Shown: positions 58,791 through 64,000 of the stretch, one piece after another | Position numbering within the stretch: position 1 is the first letter of the stretch | Layout: the number at the start of each line of letters is the position of its first letter | NCBI RefSeq assembly: GCF_006715175.1 | Contig: NZ_VFMQ01000001.1 | Location: forward strand, 992,001-1,056,000 | DNA length: 64,000 nt | From: Curtobacterium citreum | GTDB taxonomy: Bacteria; Actinomycetota; Actinomycetes; Actinomycetales; Microbacteriaceae | Reading direction: 5' to 3' | Notes under the pieces: generated by a model | What the model saw: only the letters and a program-made list of their open reading frames with translations | Told to the model about the DNA's origin: nothing | The model's database searches: none | Made by a program: the position numbers and the translations under genes

Positions 58791-60307
58791 GTACTCGACG
58801 GTTCAACCCGCCTCCGTCGTGGCCGCCGGTGCCGGCGGGATGGGAACCGCCGACATCGTGGGTGCCTCCCTCTGACTGGCCAGCGCTTCCGGCCGGATGG
58901 TCGTTGTGGATCGAGGACGAGCCGATCGATCCGGTGTTCGCTTCCGAGGACGTGCCGCCGCCGACTACGGACGCAACGGCTTCATCACCCGTCGCCGACT
59001 CACAGCTGACGGTGACGGAGATCGAACGCGACGGTGTCGTGTTCGTCGTCCTTCCGGTAGGGAGGGGAGCGGGATCCCCGGTCGTGACGATCCCGCGTTC
59101 GTCCTGGACTGGAGGCAGCGGTGACCGGCCGACGGTCGAGCCGTCCGAGGTGCAAGACCGTGCGATCGGCAGCCGGTCGACCGAACGTGCCGTCGTGGAT
59201 CCTCGGGATCAGCGGATCGCGTCGCTCGAAGCTGAGGTGCTGCGACTTCGCAGCAGCACGACGGCGCCGTCGAACGGCGCGGTTCCCCTCGATGATCAGC
59301 AGGTCCTGCAGTCAGTCGGGATCTACCGGTACCACCACCCGCTGGAGAACGCAGTCGCTTACAAAGATCGTCTGACCGTCATCGAAGCGGAGATCGCGGC
59401 GCTCGTCCGCGAGGGACGAGCGATCGAGCGGTCGAACATGTTCACGTTCGACAACTCGCTCGCCAAGGGGCGGAAGATGAGTGACGATCTCTCCAAGCTC
59501 ATGCTCCGCGCGTACAACGCCGAAGCAGACAACGCGGTTCGGTCCCTGCGCGCCGGGAACGTCGAAACCGCCAAACGACGGCTTGAGAAGTCACGAGAGG
59601 CCATCGCACGACTGGGAGCGATGATGGAGATGCGCATCGCGGCCGAGTACCACGACCTCCGCGTTGAAGAGGTCGAGTTGACGTCGGACTGGCTCATGCG
59701 GAAGCAAGAGGAGCGGGAACTCGAGCGAGACGAGCGTGCCCGACTGCGTGAGGAGAAACGCGTCCAGCAGGAACTCGAGGCAGAACGCGAGCGCCTCGAC
59801 AAGGAACGCGCACTGATCGAGCAGACGATCGAGCGCCTGCGTGAGAACGGCGAGGTGGACGCAGTACTCGAAGCCCGCCTCGGTCAGATCGACGCCGCAA
59901 TCCAGCAGAACGACTTCCGTGCGGCGAACATCCGAGCGGGGTACGTCTACGTCATATCCAATCGCGGCGCCTTCGGACCCGATGTCGTCAAGATCGGGCT
60001 CACTCGGAGGCTCGAGCCCTCCGATCGAGTGAACGAGCTCGGAGGTGCTTCGGTCCCGTTCCGATTCGACGTGCACACCATCTACTTCTCCGAGGACGCT
60101 GTGTCCCTCGAGACCGAGCTGCACCGACACTTCGCCTCTCGCGCGCTCAACCAGGCGAACCCGCGCAAGGAGTTCTTCTTCGCGACTCCGGCAGAGGTTC
60201 GCGAGGTGCTCATGCAGAAGGTGGGCGCCCTTCTCGAGTTCCGGGAGGACGCAGAGGCGACCGAATACCTGCAGTCTGTCGGGGCGTGGCCGGTGCGGGC
60301 AGCCTGA
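58787..60307 (+). CDS. DUF4041/GIY-YIG nuclease family protein (T5orf172/MUG113 type)
   Basis: A 506-residue protein. The N-terminus holds repeated Pro-Trp segments (PPSWPPVPAGWEPPTSWVPP and DWPALPAGW). A linker and a coiled coil with DQRIASLEAEVLRLRS lead to a DUF4041-like region (about 175-300: GIYRYHHPLENAVAYKDRL, SLAKGRKMSDDLSKLMLRAY, AEADNAVRSLRAGN). A charged coiled coil follows (about 300-375), then the GIY-YIG domain (about 385-480) with GYVYVISN, VVKIGLTRRLEPSDRVNELG, SLETELHRHF and ANPRKEFFF. GIY-YIG nucleases cut DNA or RNA. Translation is coupled to the preceding gene by ATGA, and base composition is shared with it. Confidence 0.85.
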   Translation: MSTRRFNPPPSWPPVPAGWEPPTSWVPPSDWPALPAGWSLWIEDEPIDPVFASEDVPPPTTDATASSPVADSQLTVTEIERDGVVFVVLPVGRGAGSPVVTIPRSSWTGGSGDRPTVEPSEVQDRAIGSRSTERAVVDPRDQRIASLEAEVLRLRSSTTAPSNGAVPLDDQQVLQSVGIYRYHHPLENAVAYKDRLTVIEAEIAALVREGRAIERSNMFTFDNSLAKGRKMSDDLSKLMLRAYNAEADNAVRSLRAGNVETAKRRLEKSREAIARLGAMMEMRIAAEYHDLRVEEVELTSDWLMRKQEERELERDERARLREEKRVQQELEAERERLDKERALIEQTIERLRENGEVDAVLEARLGQIDAAIQQNDFRAANIRAGYVYVISNRGAFGPDVVKIGLTRRLEPSDRVNELGGASVPFRFDVHTIYFSEDAVSLETELHRHFASRALNQANPRKEFFFATPAEVREVLMQKVGALLEFREDAEATEYLQSVGAWPVRAA

Positions 60308-60383
60308 TGAAGTGACCACCCCTGCGACGCGGGATGACGGTCGGACTCGCACCGTGCCTCCTCTCCGATGCATGCTGATACGC

Positions 60384-61571
60384 ATGGCTGACGACGAACA
60401 GGACCCGGTCGGCTCGCTCCGCGGGGTCCGCACGAGCATCAAGTGGACGCGGTACGCGCCCGACGTGCTGCCCCTGTTCGTCGCGGAGATGGACCACGAC
60501 GTTGCACCGGCGATCCGGCAGGCGCTGATCGAGCGGGTGCAGCAGTCCGACCTCGGGTACCTCGACGGCCCGGGCCCGCTCGCGCCCGCGTTCGCGCAGT
60601 TCGCCCGCGAGCGGTGGGGCTGGGACGTCGACCCGGCACGCGTGCACCTGGCGACGGACGTCAGCGTCGGGATCGTCGAGTCGCTGCGTCTCGCGCTGCC
60701 CGACGGTGGGCGCGTCGCCATCACGCCGCCGGTGTACCCGCCGTTCTTCGAGCTCGTCGAAGAGGCGCGATGTCAGGTCGAGGAGGTGCCGCTCGCCGAG
60801 CAGTGGGGCGTCTACCGGCTCGACCTCGAGGGGCTCGAGCGAGCGTTCGCCGACGGCGTCCGCGTCTTCCTGCTCTGCAACCCGCACAACCCGATGGGTC
60901 TGGTGCACGACCGGGCCGACCTGGTGGCGCTCGCCGAACTCGCCGCGCGGTACGACGTGCTCGTCATCAGCGACGAGATCCACGCGCCGCTGACGCACCC
61001 CGGCGTCCGCTTCACCCCGTTCGCGATGGTCGCCGAGGCCGCCGGTGCCCGCAGCGTCTGCGTGACGAGCGCGAGCAAGGGGTGGAACCTCGCGGGGGTG
61101 AAGTGCTCGGTGATCGTCGCGGGGGACGACCGGACCGAGGCGCTCCTCGACACGCTGTGGGAGGAGGTGGCCTGCCGGACGAGCATCCTGGGGCTGCACG
61201 CGAACCTCGCTGCGTTCACGCTCGCCACGGACTGGCTCGACGACGTCGTCGCGCGGATCGTGGCGAACGAGCGGCTGCTCGGCTCGCTGCTCGCCGAGCA
61301 CCTGCCCGGGGTGGTCTACACGCGTCCGCGGGCCGGGTACCTGGCGTGGCTGGACTTCCGGGGGATCGGCCTGGGCGACGACCCGGCGGTGCCGCTGCGC
61401 GAGAACGCCTACGTGGCGCTGAACTCGGGCCTCGGGTTCGGGTCGCAGGGGCGGGGGTTCGCGCGGCTCAACCTGGCGTGCTCACCGGAGACCCTGCGCG
61501 AGGCGGTGTTCCGCATCGCGGCGGCGTACCCGTCGAGTGCGCAGGAGGGGTTGGTCTGGCACGTGGCGTGA
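60384..61571 (+). CDS. MalY/PatB family PLP aminotransferase (C-S lyase type)
   Basis: A 395-residue fold-type I PLP enzyme. The N-terminal IKWTRYAPDVLPLFVAEMDH and DLGYLDGPGPLAPAFAQFA mark the MalY/PatB subgroup, whose members cleave cystathionine or other cysteine S-conjugates. PVYPPFFELV, LCNPHNPMGLVH, ISDEIHAPLTHPG and the PLP lysine in VTSASKGWNLAGVKCS follow. The usual cofactor aspartate is in ISDE. ATG 60384 is taken because MADDEQDPVGSLRG leads straight into the fold; ATG 60372 in frame would add four residues. Confidence 0.9.
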   Translation: MADDEQDPVGSLRGVRTSIKWTRYAPDVLPLFVAEMDHDVAPAIRQALIERVQQSDLGYLDGPGPLAPAFAQFARERWGWDVDPARVHLATDVSVGIVESLRLALPDGGRVAITPPVYPPFFELVEEARCQVEEVPLAEQWGVYRLDLEGLERAFADGVRVFLLCNPHNPMGLVHDRADLVALAELAARYDVLVISDEIHAPLTHPGVRFTPFAMVAEAAGARSVCVTSASKGWNLAGVKCSVIVAGDDRTEALLDTLWEEVACRTSILGLHANLAAFTLATDWLDDVVARIVANERLLGSLLAEHLPGVVYTRPRAGYLAWLDFRGIGLGDDPAVPLRENAYVALNSGLGFGSQGRGFARLNLACSPETLREAVFRIAAAYPSSAQEGLVWHVA

Positions 61572-61619
61572 GTGCCGGCGGCCTGGGCCGAGTCTCGGGC
61601 ACGGGCTCGCGCGGCGGGC

Positions 61620-61808
61620 TCAGTCGTCGACGTACTGGTTGCGCCCGACGACGCGGATGCGCAGGTCGTCGGTGCGGTCCATGGCGAGGAACTCCCGTGC
61701 GACCGGCCCGACGGACGACCAGCGCAGGACCTCGGTGATCGGGGTCCCCTCGATGAACACCTGCCACACGCCGCGCTCGCGGACGGCCTGCACCTCGTAC
61801 GTCGCCAT
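61620..61808 (-). CDS. Small HicB-like protein
   Basis: A 62-residue protein: MATYEVQAVRERGVWQVFIE, then TPITEVLRWSSVGPVAREFLA and DLRIRVVGRNQYVDD. The strand-strand-helix-strand pattern resembles the N-terminal fold of HicB-type antitoxins, but no HicA-like gene is next to it. TACGCT on the minus strand ends 6 nt before the ATG, giving a leaderless start. Function unknown. Confidence 0.68.
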   Translation of the reverse strand: MATYEVQAVRERGVWQVFIEGTPITEVLRWSSVGPVAREFLAMDRTDDLRIRVVGRNQYVDD

Positions 61809-61825
61809 GCCGCGAGCGTACCGGC

Positions 61826-62380
61826 TCACCGCAGGCGCTTCTCGTACCACCGCATGGTCGGGACGGTCCCGTCCGGCTTCGCCCAGTCGGCGGGGGACCG
61901 GTGGGTCAACCGCCACCCGCGGCGTTCGTACAGCCGCCACGCGCCCGGGGTCTCCTCGGTCACGTCGAGCCGGAGGGTCGGCACGTCGGGGGCGTCGGCG
62001 GCGGCGTCGGCGGCGGGCTCGGCGGTCGCCTTGGCTGCGGCTGCGGCTGCGGCTGCGGCTGCGGCGGTGGCAGCTGCTGCTCCGGCGGCCGCTTCGGCGG
62101 TCGCGAGGAGGGCGTCGGCGATCCCGAGCCCGCGGTGGTCCCGGTGGACGACGAGCCGGGTGACCAGCGGGGCCGCGTCCGGGTCGGGAGCGGCCAGCCC
62201 GACGTGCCCCACCACGCTGCCGGACGACCACGCTGTCCAGGCGGCGAGGTGCCCGGGCGGCGTCAGCCACGACGCGGGGTCGTCGGGCCAGCGCGCCGGG
62301 TAGCCGTCCTCGTCGTGCGTGCGCCGGAGCACCTCGACCAGGTGCTCCAGGTCGTCGTTGCGGCGCGGTCGGATGTGCAC
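61826..62380 (-). CDS. GNAT family N-acetyltransferase with alanine-rich insertion
   Basis: A 184-residue protein. IRPRRNDDLEHLVEVLRRTH starts the GNAT fold. The acetyl-CoA loop is near VTRLVVHRDHRGLGIADALL (motif A, R-x-x-G-x-G/A form), and TPGAWRLYERRGWRLTHR is motif B. Between them lies an Ala-rich insertion of about 30 residues encoded in part by a (GGCTGC)5 microsatellite at 62033-62062. TAGCGT on the minus strand ends 7 nt before GTG 62380. The substrate is unknown. Confidence 0.85.
   Translation of the reverse strand: MHIRPRRNDDLEHLVEVLRRTHDEDGYPARWPDDPASWLTPPGHLAAWTAWSSGSVVGHVGLAAPDPDAAPLVTRLVVHRDHRGLGIADALLATAEAAAGAAAATAAAAAAAAAAAKATAEPAADAAADAPDVPTLRLDVTEETPGAWRLYERRGWRLTHRSPADWAKPDGTVPTMRWYEKRLR
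62033..62062. repeat. (GGCTGC)5 microsatellite inside the GNAT gene
   Basis: Five perfect hexanucleotide units, flanked by further GCGGC-type sequence, encode a run of alanines in the 61826-62380 protein. Slippage by whole units keeps the frame. Confidence 0.85.
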
Positions 62381-62421
62381 GACCGCGACGCTACCGCGGC
62401 CGCGACGTCTCCGGGCGGGGA

Positions 62422-62910
62422 TCACACCAGGTCGAGCACCATGTGCACGTCGGCGCGGGCGTAGGGGCTCGGGGCGATCTCGTCGTGTTCGAGGTGCCGG
62501 AAGCCGAACGCCTCGTACAGGTGCACCGCGTTCGCCAGGCTGCTGGCGCTCTCGAGTGCCACGCGCTGGGAACCCAGTGCCCGCGCGCGGTCCAGGGCTG
62601 TGGCGATGAGCTTCCGGCCGGTGCCGTGCCCCTGGTGCTCGGGCGACACCGCCATCTTGACGAGCTCGTACACGCGCTCGCCGACGGGCATCAGGCCGAC
62701 GCAGCCGATCACCTCGTCGTCCAGGCGGGCGACGAACACCGCACCGCCGGGTTCGACGATGCGGCCGACCGGGTCGCCGAGGATCGCCCGGTCCTCGTCC
62801 TCGAGCGTGAAGTACCGCTCGATCCACGCCTCGTTGAGGGTCCGGAACGCGGTGGCGTCGGCGGGGGAGTCGAGTTCGGCGATGGTCAGGGTGGGCGTCG
62901 CTTCGGGCAT
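62422..62910 (-). CDS. GNAT family N-acetyltransferase
   Basis: A 162-residue acetyltransferase. TLNEAWIERYFTLEDEDRAI is followed by GGAVFVARLDDEVIGCVGLM, then motif A ELVKMAVSPEHQGHGTGRKL with Q/R-x-x-G-x-G/A for acetyl-CoA. ALESASSLANAVHLYEAFGF is motif B. ATG 62910 is set by GGAGG on the minus strand. It is divergent from the LysR gene and may be its target. Confidence 0.9.
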   Translation of the reverse strand: MPEATPTLTIAELDSPADATAFRTLNEAWIERYFTLEDEDRAILGDPVGRIVEPGGAVFVARLDDEVIGCVGLMPVGERVYELVKMAVSPEHQGHGTGRKLIATALDRARALGSQRVALESASSLANAVHLYEAFGFRHLEHDEIAPSPYARADVHMVLDLV

Positions 62911-62930
62911 GCCTCCATCCTCGGCGGGCG

Positions 62931-62980
62931 ATGCAGTCACGTCCAATACTCGTTCGTGCACATCGATAACCTGACTGCAT
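62931..62980. promoter_or_regulatory. Divergent LysR/GNAT promoter with inverted repeat
   Basis: ATGCAGTCA (62931-62939) and TGACTGCAT (62972-62980) are perfect complements at the two edges of the intergenic region; the second includes the LysR start codon. GATAAC (62965-62970) ends 8 nt before that ATG and may be its -10. LysR proteins commonly bind such sites in divergent promoters. Confidence 0.55.
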
Positions 62981-63857
62981 GGATGTCGACCTCCGTCAGC
63001 TGCGCGCCTTCCTGGCCGTCGCGGACGAACTGCACTTCGGTCGGGCAGCGTCCCGACTGCGGCTCGCGCAGCCCGCCCTGTCGCAGCAGATCCGGCGCAC
63101 CGAACGCGACCTCGGTGTCGACCTGTTCGTCCGGACCTCGCGCAGTGTGGCGCTGACGCCGGCGGGTCACGTGCTGCAGGGTCGGGCGAGGTCGCTCCTC
63201 GACCAGGTGGAGCGCGACCTGGACGAGGTCGTCCGGGTCGGTCGGGGTGAGGCCGGTCGGCTCGACGTCGGGTTCGTCGTCTCGGCGCTGCCCCTCGGGC
63301 CGATCGAGCGAGTCCAGGCGTTCCGGCAGCGGTACCCGCTCGTCCGCGTCGAGCTGTCCGAGGGCTACTCGTCGACGCTCCTCGCCCGGATCGTCCGCGG
63401 CGAGCTGGACCTCGCCGTCCTGCGGGATCCCGACCCGACGCCCGCCGTTCGCTTCCGGCCCTTCCGGTCCGAACCCTTCGTGGCCGCGGTCCCGCGCGGA
63501 CACCGGCTCGCGGACCGGAAGGCGATCCGCGGCGCGGAGCTCGTGGACGACCCGTTCGTCTTCTTCCCCGCCGTCGCCGGTTCGGTCGCGACCGAGCGGA
63601 ACCTCGCGCCCGTCGTCGTCGAGGGGCGCCGGCCGCGGGTCGTGCAGGAGGCGACGACCTGGGCGACCGTGCTCCACCTGGTCGGCGCGGGGCTCGGGGT
63701 CACGGTCGCGCCGGAGAGCGCCACGCTCGCCGCGCCGGACACGGTCGTGCTGCTCCCGCTGCGGGACGATCCGCACCGGAGCGAACTGGTGTGGGCCGTC
63801 CGGGCCGACGACGACCGCGAGATCCTCCGCAACTTCATCGCCGCGACGGAGCCCTGA
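62979..63857 (+). CDS. LysR family transcriptional regulator
   Basis: A 292-residue regulator. The N-terminal winged helix has LRQLRAFLAVADELHFGRAA, SRLRLAQPALSQQIRRTERD and LFVRTSRSVALTPAG, a textbook LysR helix-turn-helix. The effector domain includes RLDVGFVVSALPLGPIERVQ and GELDLAVLRDPDPTPAVRFR, with the C-terminal GLGVTVAPESATLAAPDTVV. Such regulators usually control a divergent gene, here the GNAT gene at 62422-62910. The effector is unknown. Confidence 0.93.
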   Translation: MDVDLRQLRAFLAVADELHFGRAASRLRLAQPALSQQIRRTERDLGVDLFVRTSRSVALTPAGHVLQGRARSLLDQVERDLDEVVRVGRGEAGRLDVGFVVSALPLGPIERVQAFRQRYPLVRVELSEGYSSTLLARIVRGELDLAVLRDPDPTPAVRFRPFRSEPFVAAVPRGHRLADRKAIRGAELVDDPFVFFPAVAGSVATERNLAPVVVEGRRPRVVQEATTWATVLHLVGAGLGVTVAPESATLAAPDTVVLLPLRDDPHRSELVWAVRADDDREILRNFIAATEP

Positions 63858-63923
63858 CCCGCGCGGTGCGCTGCCGAACCCGCACGGCGCCCGATGTCCG
63901 GGGGTCCGGATCGAACCAGGCAC

Positions 63924-63962
63924 CCGACATCGAACCAGCGCGCGGGGCTGGTTCGATGTCGG
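63924..63962. repeat. Inverted repeat of the GGTTCGA type, 16-bp arms
   Basis: Left arm 63924-63939 and right arm 63947-63962 are perfectly complementary around a 7-nt loop and contain ATCGAACCAGC and its complement. Outside them GGATCGAACCAGG (left) and GGTGGTTCGAC (right) continue the pairing imperfectly. This is related in sequence to the 15938-16000 element. It may also end the LysR transcript. Confidence 0.8.
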
Positions 63963-63971
63963 ATCGGTGGT

Positions 63972-64000
63972 TCGACACCGACCGACACCGACCGACACCG
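63972..64000. repeat. 10-bp tandem repeat at the window edge
   Basis: The unit CACCGACCGA is repeated about three times and runs off the window, so its full length is unknown. It directly follows the inverted repeat. Confidence 0.75.

Noticed and set aside
56477..60383. Prophage or integrative element around the 57516 module
   Set aside because: No integrase, attachment duplication, tRNA target or phage structural gene was seen. Only base composition hints at transfer.

Overview
The window reads as the chromosome of a high-GC actinobacterium of the family Microbacteriaceae, most likely Curtobacterium or a close relative. The evidence is third-codon G/C saturation, frequent GTG starts, a mycothiol S-conjugate amidase (Mca), the actinobacterial order mazG-hisS-eno-divIC-DUF501, a DUF6264 membrane protein, and many start codons preceded at 6-8 nt by a TANNNT -10 hexamer, as expected for leaderless mRNAs. 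There is no rRNA, insertion sequence, integrase or CRISPR array. One tRNA is present.

Layout. 1-6.4 kb: housekeeping block (mazG 3' end, hisS, eno, a DivIC-type septum protein, DUF501, type II NADH dehydrogenase). 6.4-13.9 kb: tRNA-Leu(UAA), a ThrE-type exporter, a large Ig-like/polytopic membrane protein divergent from lemA, a YcaQ-like protein and an AI-2E family transporter. 14-22.9 kb: ilvA, greA, a DUF4307 protein, mca with a small membrane protein, hemolysin III, a Z-prenyl transferase, a class V aminotransferase and a PIN-PhoH protein. 22.9-34.2 kb: fumC, beta-carbonic anhydrase, DUF4245, xseB, xseA, ispH, an M18 aminopeptidase, fba, glpX and rmuC.

34.3-47.3 kb is a complete myo-inositol catabolic operon: iolC, a Cgl0159-family aldolase-like protein, iolA, iolB, iolD, iolE, iolG, an isomerase/epimerase, a transaldolase-family protein and a second Gfo/Idh/MocA oxidoreductase. 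It is followed by a tautomerase and a divergent GntR-family regulator. A TGTMRTGACA-type operator sits upstream of iolC, the tautomerase and gntR, which suggests one regulon. No inositol transporter lies in the window.

47.3-56.5 kb mixes ordinary genes (exonuclease, ychF, TetR) with accessory ones. These include a HEPN/MNT-type toxin-antitoxin pair with a DNA-binding domain fused to the nucleotidyltransferase, flanked by two paralogous small proteins of unknown function. They also include an overlapping gene pair encoding a cohesin-like, LAxTG-anchored surface protein and a secreted amidase carrying a dockerin-like double EF-hand module.

57.5-60.3 kb holds a two-gene, ATGA-overlapping, lower-GC module. 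The first protein resembles the region that precedes the nuclease in actinobacterial Mrr-type restriction enzymes but has no Mrr domain. The second is a DUF4041/GIY-YIG nuclease. This is the best candidate here for an undescribed defence-like system. 60.4-64 kb ends with a MalY/PatB-type aminotransferase, two GNAT acetyltransferases and a LysR regulator.

Non-coding structure is rich: a family of near-identical bidirectional hairpins around GGACGGGAGGC, two long inverted repeats built on GGTTCGA, and several minisatellites.
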